DNA from: Egicoccus halophilus
GTDB lineage: Bacteria > Actinomycetota > Nitriliruptoria > Nitriliruptorales > Nitriliruptoraceae
Reading direction: 5' to 3'
Length of the DNA stretch: 64,000 bases
Assembly: GCF_004300825.1 (NCBI RefSeq)
Contig: NZ_CP036250.1
Location: forward strand, 3,793,001 to 3,857,000
The notes below the pieces were generated by a model. That model saw only the letters and a program-made list of their open reading frames with translations, had not been told where the DNA came from and ran no database searches. Position 1 is the stretch's first letter; each line of letters opens with the position of its first letter. Positions 10,401-18,823 of the stretch are shown one piece after another. Made by a program: the position numbers and the translations under genes.

Positions 10401-10636
10401 TCGTCGGGAGCCACGTCGACCGCCGAGCGCTCCGGAACGGTCCGCACGATCGTGTCGGCATCGAGCCCGGTCACGTCCCCAGGCCCGTAGGTGGCGACGT
10501 CCGCGGTGGCAGCAGTGCCATTGACCCGGACCGACACGGGCAGAGTGGCGCGCAGCGGCAGCGACCCGCCGGTGTCGACCTCGGTCAGCTGACCCGTCAT
10601 TCCGCGACGGGTCCAGGGCAGGAACCGTGTCGTCAT
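7439..10636 (-). CDS. 1065-residue conserved protein of unknown function
   Basis: A large soluble protein without a signal sequence. Near residue 850 it has the distinctive block NHEMNRELLWRRYPTDRRGT, followed by FRRFWDRLDDGDDIAPIHEW and LVLLVRGALLRRFPRT, which looks like the conserved core of the family. Earlier parts are alpha-helical and rich in Ala and Arg. The start chosen is the ATG overlapping the preceding stop (ATGA); an in-frame start 57 bases upstream lies inside the previous gene. The stop shares a base with the start of the 1563-residue protein. No enzyme motif is evident. Its fixed place between the DUF6603 protein and the coiled-coil giant suggests that the products act together. 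Confidence 0.78.
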   Translation of the reverse strand: MTTRFLPWTRRGMTGQLTEVDTGGSLPLRATLPVSVRVNGTAATADVATYGPGDVTGLDADTIVRTVPERSAVDVAPDEFVAVEFDEPDLPWMFTPAAAGSDQQLRPWLVLVVVRAGAGVSLGLSARAPLPRMVIEAPAVPDAELPNLTQSWAWAHTQVITGAGDSLTASTLAAAPSAVSRLLCPRRLEPGVRYHAALVPAFDAGVAAGLGVPFTGEVLGPAWTLTGREDRVVLPMYHHWEFTTGPPGDFESLARRLQATSLPEGVGTARMWLGAAHPALPDLAAEDATVGMEGALRAPEPGSGDQLGPRHAGWVTRLIDLVDGPAAAVTGGTLADGEVVAPPVYGSWHAACPTIPASRSGPTWLRELNVDPRHRAAAGLGGEVVRANQEEYVDAAWTQVGEVVEANRLLETSHAMTLVAERLHQRHVAARDAFDGLVLTHAAHGRIRHAGTTLLASLDASTAPAGLETRSFQRLASPRHPKLRAASARAGRTRSRVDNAALDGLSLLPVGKLPPRVSVVPDGLVDTVLAAHLGSFQELLAPEVANPSLLEQLADVSRTLQTRVKELTSSPVSPPRPRRDLGHVGVLDDHHLAALRLTASPTADLLLAVEQLRALVHAAPGRGDERVIGVRKVGDAVQPLALDRFGVVRVEGTRDEVLRIATGRDQPLVDVRDAAAKVRALPDVVAPGDPSSATVDKPLAQAQQVTAFARDLQVVLARSATAVVPLPPPRAELDLEAVGAVVVEATRPTPVAQARVDERLRIGGHRFAQFPGGTRRVDLLRQDRDLAPVMVGPVLDRPLYLDLARLDPGRFLPGAGAIPDDTITLLETNPRFVEAFLVGANHEMNRELLWRRYPTDRRGTPFRRFWDRLDDGDDIAPIHEWDGRRGLGSHSGGDADGNLVLLVRGALLRRFPRTVIYAIAATADKRIDAVAVPRTPVFAGRVEPDITFVGFDFGVAEARAGHGTMFVLQEQPSEPRFGLDGETDDTTDMPPTWSDLAWDHVGVQPGAHLDLERVPSELRADPSRPLATPPSPSAVFGRDAGDMAAITFQRPFRVAVHSSAILDQV

Positions 10637-13600
10637 GCCAAGACCTCCGCCCGTTGGACGGCCAGCACCGGGCCGGCCACGGCCTCGGACCACTGCATCG
10701 CCTCGGTGAAGGTCATCGGACGGTCGCCGGTGACGGCGTGCTCGGGCAGCGTCACCGGTGCGAGCGTGACGGCATCGACGACCTCGTGACCGGGTTCTCG
10801 GACCTCGATGGCGAGCCGGTCGTGGCCGACGAGCCGGAGGTACCGGGCCCGTTCGGTGTACGCGGCCGCGCCCCAGTGGCTGAGCGTGACGAGCAGGTCA
10901 CCCCGGAGCAGCGTGAGCTCGCTCACCTCCGAGGCCTGAAGGTACTTGGTCTCGTGCTCGGGCTCGAAGCCGACGTGCCGGTCGGGCAGCACGAACCCGT
11001 CGAGACCGATCGCGATCCCGGCGTCGAACCGCTCGAACGACGGCGCCGCGAGCTTGTCGTCCTCGGAGAGGTCGAGGTACTCGGCCCGGGCGAAGTGTTC
11101 CTGGACGAGCCGGACGTCGGTGGCCGGGACGCCGCCGACCTCGACGGTCGCGAGGTCGATCGTGTAACGAGGGCCATCGCTCGGCCGGCTGGCGCCGACG
11201 CGGGCGACGTCGATGCCCAGTGGGACCACCGTCTGGCGCGCCTGCAGTCGCCCCATCGGGTGGACGACGACCTCACCGAGGCCCGCCTCGACGGGGCGCA
11301 ACGTGACGAGAGGTCCCGCCGGCAAGCTCGCCTGCCAGGCATCCGCGGACGTCAACGCCTGCACGACACGGGACAGGACGGCGACGTTCGGCAGCGGGGT
11401 TGCGGGGGCCGCGCCCCAGGCCTCGTTGACGTCGACGTCCTTGTCGAAGCCGAGGATGGTGACGGTCGCGTAGCCCGTGAGCTGCCAGCGTCCCGGTCCC
11501 GTGAGGTTCCCGCGGAAGCGCACCGAGGCGAAGTCCCACTTCTTGTACGAGATCGAGGCGCCGACCCGGAAGTCGATCGTGAAGTGGAAGCGTGGTTCGA
11601 ACACGAACAGCGCGTCGAAGCCCAGGTATGCCTCGACACGAAAGCCCATGACCTCGGCGCGGACCGACACCTGCGCCCCGACTTGGAAGGTGTTCGAGGT
11701 GATCGCGAGATAGGCGGCGAGCTCCGCACGGAGCTTCCCTCGGACCAGGGCGAAACCGATGCGGTCCTGCGGCGGCAGCCCTGGTGGCAGATCGGTGAAC
11801 GCGGGATGGAAGCCGCCGACGGCCATGACGAAGGTGGGTCGGTCACCGAAGCGGGCTCGGACCGTGAGTGAACCCGTCAGCGGCAATCCCGAGACGTGGG
11901 AGTCGCGCAAGCGCGCGTCGATACCGAGTTCGAGGTCGCTCACCTCGAACCAACCCACGATGTCGACCAGCAGCCGGACCAGCGCCGGGACGCCCTCGAT
12001 CGGCGGCAACCGCACCTCGAGCTGGCCGATCAGGACGATCCGTGACAGCGTCGGTCCGGCGCCGCCACCGCCCAGGACGTCGTCGAACTGCACCACCAGT
12101 CCGAGTGACAACGTGACGATGCCGGTGCCCCAGCCGAGTTGGAGCACGGGTCCGAAGGTCAGTGCGCCTGGGACGATCGGAAACACCGCACGAAGGTCGT
12201 TGAGCAGCCCTGGCGCCCGGGCGACCGGATCGTCGGGGAACAGCACGTTGTCGAGCGCCCCGGTCCGCATGCCGGCGGTCAGCGCATCGAGGCTGACCCC
12301 GTGCTGGATGCCGAGGATGCCTCCGACACCGTTGAGCGTGAATCCGTATCCGAGCTGCACGGCCGGGAATTCCGCGTAGACGAGCAACAGCAGCGCGTAG
12401 CCGTCGGCGCCGCCGGGCAGGTCGGTGGTGAAGATCCCGACCGCCTTGAGCGAGAGCGACAGCGCCGGGATGCCGAGTTCCAGGATGCCGGCGTACTCAC
12501 CACGTTCGGGGTCGAAGCTCAAGAACCCACCGCCGCGGACGACCCCGGCGTCGATCCGGACCCCGATCCCGGTCGGCAGCCTCGGCGCGAGCGCGAAGGG
12601 CGGGCCGTCACCGCTGCCGAGCGCTATCACGGCTGCCAGGCCGACGTCCTCGAACACCATCGCGACCGGTCCCAGCGCGATCCGCACGTCCGCGGTGGCC
12701 GCCACGGACAGCCCGTCACCGAGCTCGAGAGCGACGCGCATGCCGGACAGCGCGACGACCCCGCCGATGTCGATGCCCTCGGTGAACTCGAGCACGAGCG
12801 ACGCGGCGCCCGACAGCCGCAGCCCGTCCCGGATCGACCAGGCCAGGCCGAGGTCGAACTCGATCGCGTTCTCGAAGTCGACGACGGCAGCGACGGCCGC
12901 ACCGAGGTCGGCGGCGCTGAACACGATCCGGGCACCACGCGCGACCACCTCGAGTTCCACATCGAGGCCGGTGGCGGAGACCCCCGTCTCGAAGCGGAGC
13001 TCGATCGTCCCGAGTTCGATGCGGCTGCCCATGCCACCGACCAGGACGTCGAGGTCGAAACTCGCACCGACCGCTGCTTCGGCGGTCACGTGAGCGTCGA
13101 GGTGGACACCGTCGGCGTCCACGACGATCGCGGGCGCCGCCGTGCCCGCGTCGACGCCAGCGAGCAGCACCATCACCGCCAGATCGATCTCCCAGCCGTC
13201 GCGACTGAACCGATGCGAGTAACGGCCGTGCGGCGCGAGCTCGAGCCCCGGACCGGTGGTTCCGCGGCTGGAGACGTCCGATCCGGACAGCACCTCGTAG
13301 GTGGTGCCGACACTCGCGTTGCCGTCACCGTCGGCGACCGGGAAGGTCAGGTCGATGAAGCCCTTGCGGCCGAGGTCGAGCACACGGTCGGCGTCAGCGA
13401 GCGCGTCGGGATGCAACTCCCAGCGGCCACCGACAGCGCGCAGCGCCGGGTCGAACAACCTGGCCACGAACAGGTTGGTCGTCGCCGCCAGCGCACGCTC
13501 GTCGATGCCGTGAGGCGCGAGGATGTCGCGGACCGTGGCGACCGGGTCGTCGAGCAGATCGAGCAACGCGGCCGGACGGAGTCGTTCGGCCGTTCCCGCC

Positions 13601-14082
13601 CGTCGGACGAGCCACCCGCCGAAGGCCCGCTCGTCGACGTCGACCGTGGTGATCAGTCCCAGGGGCGAGGCGAGGTGACGCACGACGCGTCGGCGCCGCA
13701 ACCAGCCGACCAACAGTCGGTGGACGACGTCCTCGCCGAGTGCCTCGCGCGTCGCCGAGTCGCCGCCGGGCCCGGCGGCCGTGAACGCGTCGATGAGGTC
13801 GCCGAGTTTGGCGACCACACCGAGCACGTCCACCGTGGCGCGGGTGAACTGGACCAGGTCCTTCGGATCGAGACCGTCCTTCGCTGCTTCCACGGCGGCG
13901 AGGACCGTCCCGGCCGTCGAGGTGATCGGCGCGACGTCGATCGTGCCGTGCAGGTGCCAACCCGCCGAGCGCAGGAAGCGTCGGGTCGCGAGCAGCGGGT
14001 CGTCGGCCTCGGTGATCTCGCGTATCGGTTGCAACAGGTCGGTGAACTGCTCGAGTGCGACCACGACGAGGTTGGTGGTCAT
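10633..14082 (-). CDS. DUF6603-type repetitive beta-rich protein
   Basis: This 1149-residue protein has a helical N-terminal quarter. From about residue 230 onward it is a long run of short amphipathic beta strands ending in Gly, many of the form LELGxxxLxLxxxG. The segment around residues 590-640 (LNGVGGILGIQHGVSLDAL, then DNVLFPDDPVARAP) and the C-terminal aromatic strands around RVEAYLGFDALFVFEP are typical of DUF6603. No signal peptide or membrane helix is seen. The start is the ATG in an ATGA overlap with the PhoD-like gene; the stop overlaps the next start by ATGA. The fold is unknown; an extended beta-sheet platform or groove is plausible from the strand periodicity. Family assignment is from remembered motifs. 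Confidence 0.78.
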   Translation of the reverse strand: MTTNLVVVALEQFTDLLQPIREITEADDPLLATRRFLRSAGWHLHGTIDVAPITSTAGTVLAAVEAAKDGLDPKDLVQFTRATVDVLGVVAKLGDLIDAFTAAGPGGDSATREALGEDVVHRLLVGWLRRRRVVRHLASPLGLITTVDVDERAFGGWLVRRAGTAERLRPAALLDLLDDPVATVRDILAPHGIDERALAATTNLFVARLFDPALRAVGGRWELHPDALADADRVLDLGRKGFIDLTFPVADGDGNASVGTTYEVLSGSDVSSRGTTGPGLELAPHGRYSHRFSRDGWEIDLAVMVLLAGVDAGTAAPAIVVDADGVHLDAHVTAEAAVGASFDLDVLVGGMGSRIELGTIELRFETGVSATGLDVELEVVARGARIVFSAADLGAAVAAVVDFENAIEFDLGLAWSIRDGLRLSGAASLVLEFTEGIDIGGVVALSGMRVALELGDGLSVAATADVRIALGPVAMVFEDVGLAAVIALGSGDGPPFALAPRLPTGIGVRIDAGVVRGGGFLSFDPERGEYAGILELGIPALSLSLKAVGIFTTDLPGGADGYALLLLVYAEFPAVQLGYGFTLNGVGGILGIQHGVSLDALTAGMRTGALDNVLFPDDPVARAPGLLNDLRAVFPIVPGALTFGPVLQLGWGTGIVTLSLGLVVQFDDVLGGGGAGPTLSRIVLIGQLEVRLPPIEGVPALVRLLVDIVGWFEVSDLELGIDARLRDSHVSGLPLTGSLTVRARFGDRPTFVMAVGGFHPAFTDLPPGLPPQDRIGFALVRGKLRAELAAYLAITSNTFQVGAQVSVRAEVMGFRVEAYLGFDALFVFEPRFHFTIDFRVGASISYKKWDFASVRFRGNLTGPGRWQLTGYATVTILGFDKDVDVNEAWGAAPATPLPNVAVLSRVVQALTSADAWQASLPAGPLVTLRPVEAGLGEVVVHPMGRLQARQTVVPLGIDVARVGASRPSDGPRYTIDLATVEVGGVPATDVRLVQEHFARAEYLDLSEDDKLAAPSFERFDAGIAIGLDGFVLPDRHVGFEPEHETKYLQASEVSELTLLRGDLLVTLSHWGAAAYTERARYLRLVGHDRLAIEVREPGHEVVDAVTLAPVTLPEHAVTGDRPMTFTEAMQWSEAVAGPVLAVQRAEVLA

Positions 14083-17000
14083 GTCCCGACCTCCGCGGGC
14101 GCCCCTGGCAGCGAACCCCACCCGGCGCGATGCAGCGTCCCGTAGACGTCACCGCGGGGTACGGCGGACGCGGCGGCACCGCCGGCTGCGGGCTCGTCGA
14201 ACGGATACCAACGCAACTCGTGCCGGACCTGGACGATCTCGATCCCCCGCTTCTCGACGCCCACGAAGCCGAGGTTGGCATGGCCAACGACCCGGCGGGC
14301 CAGGGCTTCGGCCCGGTCCGTGCGCGAGCCGGTGGGCAGGCGTTCCGCGAGGGCGGGGTAGTTCGGTACCCGAGCGGGACGCCCGTCGCGCAGGACGGTG
14401 CCCTCGATCTTGAGGCCGAGCGAGGGGTCGAGCCCGAGGTCGCGGTACAGCTCGCGCAGCAGTTGGCGACTGAGTTCCCGCGCGGTCATGAAATCGCCGA
14501 GGATCGCCAACAGCGGATCGTCGAAGAACTCGACGATCAGGTCCGCCGTCGCAGCGATCTCCCAGGCGAGCTGTTGGAGCCAGAGGCGCGCCAGGGTCTC
14601 GGGCGAAGCGAGGATGCGCTGTACGAGCTCGTCGACCACCTCCCAGTCGAAGGGTTTGGCCCACCAGTCGCGCAGGGGCTTCAACGGATCGAAGCCCGCG
14701 AGGTCGTCGAGCAGGTCGGCGATGGCGGCCTTGGCGAGCACCGCCAGATGGCCGGCGGCGGCCGCCCCGTGATCCAGCACCCCGAGCCAGTCCGACTGCA
14801 GCATCAGGAACGTGCCATCGGGGTCGTAGAGCACGTCGTCGGCGTGAGCGAGCGCGCGCGTCGTGCCGTCGGAGTTGCGGGTGCTGGACGAGGTCAGTTG
14901 CACGTAGCGAGTTCGTACCGGGGTGCCGTCCCGGTCGCCGTTGCCGTCGACCGGGACGGTGAGCGTCACCTCGTTCACACTGCTGCCGGCGTAATGGACG
15001 TCGCCGGAGAGCACGATGGCACACGTGAGCTCGCGGGCTGCGCTGAACAGGTCGCACATGGCAGGAACGTTCACGCTCCAAGCCTCGAAGTCCCACTCCT
15101 CCTCGCCGGCCTCGCCAGCCGCCATGGCCTTGGCCACCATCGTGCGTTGCATCACCTCGACCAGGCGGTTGCCGAAGATCGGTGCAGGGCTGAGCACGAA
15201 CGTCAGCGGCGACGGCCGGGTGGCCGCCAACGCGTCCGCGACCATGAACTGCAGCGCCGGCCGGCTGATGAGGGCCGCGCCGAGCCGGTGGCTGCCGTCA
15301 CGGAACAGCTTCGCCGCATGCCGTCCGACCGGTGTCGTCGCGGCGAGGTGGTCGAGCTGTTGGAGGGCCGGACGCAGTTCGTCGAGCAGCGCGACGTGCG
15401 CGGGGACGGATCGGCCGAGGGTGGTCAGTGAGCTCCACACCGTCTCCCCGGCATGGCTCGCGACCTGAGCCGCCGCGTTCGCCATGCCGGCGGCCGACGC
15501 GACCGTCGCGGTTGCCACGAACTCTGCGAGGGCGAGGAAGAAGTGGCCGAGCTCCTGGCTCTCGGGACCGAAGTCGAGGGCGGCCAGGTCGCGCACGATC
15601 TCGGGGGCCAGGGCGCCCAGTTCGTCGTCGCCGAACGCATCGAGCGCGCTCACCAGCGCGGGCGTGTCGGCGAGCAACGCCGGCCCGAAGCGCGGCCGGC
15701 CGTCGAGGAGCTGCCCCGGCGGCACCGCTGCCCGCCCGGGCAGGACCGCGACGAGACCCGCGTAGGCGGTGAGCAGCGCCGTCAACTTGGTATGCACCGG
15801 CCCGACTGGATCCGTGAGGGCCTCGGCGAGTTCGACGGCGCTCGACAGGACGACGCCGAACAGCGAGAGCGCTCCGTCGTTGGAGGTCGACCCGGCGGTC
15901 ATCCAAGCCTGCGCCACGGCCTGCAGGTAGGTGCCTCCGCTGGCGAGCACCTCCCCCGGCGGTGGTGGTGCCGGCGCGAGCGACTCCCAGCTGAACGGGT
16001 CGTCGTCGGGAAATCCTCGCCAGGTCCGCGTGTCGAGCGCGAGGAGACGGTGAGCGGGGAACGCGATCGCGTAGTCCCAGCGAATGCGTTCGAAGTCGCC
16101 GCGCATGCCGCTGACAGGGATCGGCTGGTCGTCGATTCCGAGATCGAGCAGTTCGTCGGCCGCACGGCGATTGGCATGCTTCGTGAGCGGTGCCGGATCG
16201 GTGTCCCCGCCCCACGTCCACAGGTCGAGCAGCTCGAGCCCCTGCCGCCGGTTGCCTTGCGGATCGACGTCGAAGTCCTCGGGCACGTTGCCCCAGTGCT
16301 GGAAGATCGCATAGGCACTCAGGCCGTTGCGCAACAGCCGCGGTCCCACCTCCCCGAGCTCGCCCGCCTGCCCTTCGCCCTTGAGGGCGCGGCGAACGCG
16401 GTCGTTCAGATACCAGTCGTCGGTGACCTCGTGGTCGTCGAACATCGTGTAGGTGGCGACGTTGGCCAGTACCCTGCGGACAGCGCAGGTCGACGTCGCG
16501 AACCCCAGCACCTTCGGCGCGGTCTCCTCCCACGCGTTGACGGCATCGGCATGGTGGGACGGCGCCCCCAGCGGCGACGACGGGCGAGGCGGCAGCGTGT
16601 AGGCGCCGGTCGACGGGTCCGTCGCCCACAGTGCGTCGGACCAGGCGAACAGGTACATCGCACACCACTCGGCGAAGCGCAACAGGTGGTTGCGCGAGTA
16701 CCCGGTGTCCGCGTCCCGCTTGATCTTGGCCCGTTCGAGATACCGGGTGCGCCACCCGGGTGAGACCGGGTAGGCGTCGTCGGTGGCGGGGAGCGATTCG
16801 TCCCAGCCCAGCAGCTCACGGCCCACTTCCGTGCAACTGTGCAGCAATGCGCCCGCGACGTCGTCGGCGTAGATCTGGTCACCGGTCAGCACCAGCTGCT
16901 GCGGCCGCTCGGCTGGGTCGTCGGCGACCAGGGGCTCGTTGGTGAGGCGGGTGAACTCGAGGTCGAGCAGATGCAGGGCGTCGGCTTCCTTCTCGCCCCC

Positions 17001-17486
17001 GCCATGGGGCTTGCGGCAGGAACCGTGAACGATCCGCAGCTGTCCCGGGTCCACGACGGGCGTGACGAACGTCGGCAGCTTCCCCACCTCGTAGCCGAGG
17101 GGGAACCGCAGACGCTGTTGGCTGACATCGATCCCATCGACCGGCACCGAGCCGCCGAGCAACCCCAGCTGGTGCAGGCGTGCCTCGCCTCCCGCCTCGA
17201 CCAGGACGGCGTCGTAGCTGCACAGTTGCCCTGGTCCGACCGTGGGCAGCTGCACGGTGACGAGCGCGACGTAGAGGTGCTGGCCGATCCTCGTCAGCGC
17301 ACGTGTGCCCGTCGCCACCGGACCGGCCGCGCCGGTCTGCTTGCGGCCGAGGTGCACCTCCACACGCATCGAGCCGGGGACGCGCGTGGCGAAGAAGAAG
17401 TGGGCTCGCTCGACCTCGACCCGACGCACGATCGGACCGACGAGCAGCCGCGGCATCTGGACAACCGGTCTCATACCGACGGTCAT
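14079..17486 (-). CDS. PhoD-like metallophosphatase, first gene of the giant-protein operon
   Basis: About 1135 residues, roughly twice the usual PhoD length. Metallophosphatase motifs appear in order: GSCRKPHGGG near residue 155, LTGDQIYADD near 205, FDDHEVTDDW near 345 and, much later, LSGDVHYAGS near 825. The extra length lies mainly between the third and last motifs and is helical, with a further 250-residue C-terminal extension. PhoD enzymes are normally Tat-exported phosphodiesterases or phosphatases, yet no Tat or Sec signal is visible, so this one probably acts inside the cell or leaves by another route. The ATG at 17486 follows a GGGGGAG Shine-Dalgarno sequence; a GTG at 17492 is the alternative. 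It overlaps the DUF6603 gene by ATGA. Confidence 0.82.
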   Translation of the reverse strand: MTVGMRPVVQMPRLLVGPIVRRVEVERAHFFFATRVPGSMRVEVHLGRKQTGAAGPVATGTRALTRIGQHLYVALVTVQLPTVGPGQLCSYDAVLVEAGGEARLHQLGLLGGSVPVDGIDVSQQRLRFPLGYEVGKLPTFVTPVVDPGQLRIVHGSCRKPHGGGEKEADALHLLDLEFTRLTNEPLVADDPAERPQQLVLTGDQIYADDVAGALLHSCTEVGRELLGWDESLPATDDAYPVSPGWRTRYLERAKIKRDADTGYSRNHLLRFAEWCAMYLFAWSDALWATDPSTGAYTLPPRPSSPLGAPSHHADAVNAWEETAPKVLGFATSTCAVRRVLANVATYTMFDDHEVTDDWYLNDRVRRALKGEGQAGELGEVGPRLLRNGLSAYAIFQHWGNVPEDFDVDPQGNRRQGLELLDLWTWGGDTDPAPLTKHANRRAADELLDLGIDDQPIPVSGMRGDFERIRWDYAIAFPAHRLLALDTRTWRGFPDDDPFSWESLAPAPPPPGEVLASGGTYLQAVAQAWMTAGSTSNDGALSLFGVVLSSAVELAEALTDPVGPVHTKLTALLTAYAGLVAVLPGRAAVPPGQLLDGRPRFGPALLADTPALVSALDAFGDDELGALAPEIVRDLAALDFGPESQELGHFFLALAEFVATATVASAAGMANAAAQVASHAGETVWSSLTTLGRSVPAHVALLDELRPALQQLDHLAATTPVGRHAAKLFRDGSHRLGAALISRPALQFMVADALAATRPSPLTFVLSPAPIFGNRLVEVMQRTMVAKAMAAGEAGEEEWDFEAWSVNVPAMCDLFSAARELTCAIVLSGDVHYAGSSVNEVTLTVPVDGNGDRDGTPVRTRYVQLTSSSTRNSDGTTRALAHADDVLYDPDGTFLMLQSDWLGVLDHGAAAAGHLAVLAKAAIADLLDDLAGFDPLKPLRDWWAKPFDWEVVDELVQRILASPETLARLWLQQLAWEIAATADLIVEFFDDPLLAILGDFMTARELSRQLLRELYRDLGLDPSLGLKIEGTVLRDGRPARVPNYPALAERLPTGSRTDRAEALARRVVGHANLGFVGVEKRGIEIVQVRHELRWYPFDEPAAGGAAASAVPRGDVYGTLHRAGWGSLPGAPAEVGT

Positions 17487-17492
17487 GGCCAC

Positions 17493-17771
17493 TCCCCCAC
17501 CCCGAGCTAGACCATACGTTCACCGTCGGAACGCGTACCGATCGGCCAGAAAACGCCTGAAGCGCGGTCGGCGAGTCGTACGGGCACCTCCGCCTGCGCG
17601 CGCGAGCCGGCCATCCGGCCGCCGAACCACGGGGCGACCACCTTCTCGCCGCAGCGTGCCCCACGTGCGAGTCGGTTCGGCGAGCACCGTCGCCGCGTCG
17701 TCGGTTTCACCGATCCGGACGCACGTGCGTCGTCGTCCGCACCCGGCGGACCGCGGACGCACGTGCGTCGT
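17493..17771. promoter_or_regulatory. Upstream region of the giant-protein operon with two 12-bp palindromes
   Basis: This gene-free stretch separates the start of the five-gene operon from the stop of the MDR gene. It contains two copies of the perfect palindrome ACGCACGTGCGT (17719-17730 and 17757-17768), 38 bp apart centre to centre, each flanked by GG on the left and CGT on the right. They lie roughly 230-280 bases upstream of the operon start. Paired identical palindromes suggest a dimeric regulator site or part of a looping operator. They could also act at the end of the MDR transcript. No clear -10 or -35 could be picked out. Confidence 0.5.
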
Positions 17772-18737
17772 TCAACGGACCTCGAGGACGACCTTGCCCT
17801 GGGCGCGGCGCTCGTCGAGCTCGCGCAGCGCCTCGGCGGCGTGCTCGAGCGGGTAGGTCGACCCGAGCACCGGCCGCAGCACCCCGGCCTCGAGGTGCGG
17901 CCACAACTCGGTCCACTGCTGACGCGGGTAGTCGGTCTCGCGCAGCCAGAAGGCCCCCCATCCGACGCCGACGACGGCGAGGTTGTTGAGCAGGAGCCGG
18001 TTGACCTTCACGGTCGGGATCTCGCCGGCCGTGAACCCGATCACCAGCAACCGCCCCTCGGGCGCGAGGCTGCGCAGCGAGTCGGTGAACCGGTCCCCGC
18101 CCACCGGGTCGACCACCAGGTCGACCCCGCGGCCGTCGGTGAGCGCCGCCACGGCATCCCGGAACCCGTCGGCGGGCACGGTCTCGTCGGCCCCGGCGCG
18201 GCGTGCCACCTCGGCCTTCGCGTCGCTGGAGACGACGGCGACGACCCGGGCGTCGAGGGCCTTGGCGAGCTGCACGGCAGCCGTGCCGACCCCCCCGGCG
18301 GCACCGTGGACCAGCACCGTCTCCCCCGGCTGCAACCCGCCGCGCCGCACGAGGGCGAAGTGGACGGTGAGGTAGTTCATCGGCAGTCCGGCAGCGGCGG
18401 CGAACGACAGCTCGTCCGGCAACGCGAACACCAGCCCCGGGTCGACCGCGACCGTCTCGGCGAACCCGCCGAAACCGCCGAAGGCCGCGACGCGATCACC
18501 GACGCCGACTCCGGCGCCCTCCGGGGCACTGCGGACCACGCCGGCGACCTCCGAGCCCGGCACGAACGGCAGGTCCGGCTTGACCTGGTACTGGCCGCGG
18601 GTCACCAGGACGTCGGGGAAGGTGACGCCGGCGGCATGCACGTCGACGACCACGAGCCCGTCGCCGGCCGGTTCGTCGATGTCGGCGACCTCCACCGCGT
18701 CCGGCCCGTCCAACCGCGTCACCTGTACCGCCCGCAC
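17772..18737 (-). CDS. Zinc-independent MDR quinone oxidoreductase-like protein
   Basis: A 321-residue medium-chain reductase with an N-terminal GroES-like domain (AAGVTFPDVLVTRGQY) and a Rossmann domain with HGAAGGVGTAAVQLAKAL near residue 145. No structural zinc cysteine cluster is present, which places it with NADPH:quinone oxidoreductases of the QOR type. The GTG start at 18737 follows AGGAG by five bases; an in-frame ATG 24 bases upstream lacks such a site. It lies 86 bases downstream of the siderophore-interacting protein in the same direction and may be cotranscribed, which would tie it to iron response, but the gap leaves this open. Confidence 0.82.
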   Translation of the reverse strand: MRAVQVTRLDGPDAVEVADIDEPAGDGLVVVDVHAAGVTFPDVLVTRGQYQVKPDLPFVPGSEVAGVVRSAPEGAGVGVGDRVAAFGGFGGFAETVAVDPGLVFALPDELSFAAAAGLPMNYLTVHFALVRRGGLQPGETVLVHGAAGGVGTAAVQLAKALDARVVAVVSSDAKAEVARRAGADETVPADGFRDAVAALTDGRGVDLVVDPVGGDRFTDSLRSLAPEGRLLVIGFTAGEIPTVKVNRLLLNNLAVVGVGWGAFWLRETDYPRQQWTELWPHLEAGVLRPVLGSTYPLEHAAEALRELDERRAQGKVVLEVR

Positions 18738-18823
18738 GTTCGCTCCTGGTCTCGAGGTCACCTCGGCGGACAGGCAAGCACGCCCACGTCGGCGCCGCCC
18801 GGACCGACCGCGGTGCGGGGCGG

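Noticed and set aside
12139-14145. Plus-strand open frame opposite the DUF6603 gene
   Set aside because: Low-complexity Arg/Asp/Gly composition with no domain. It is a shadow of the minus-strand gene.
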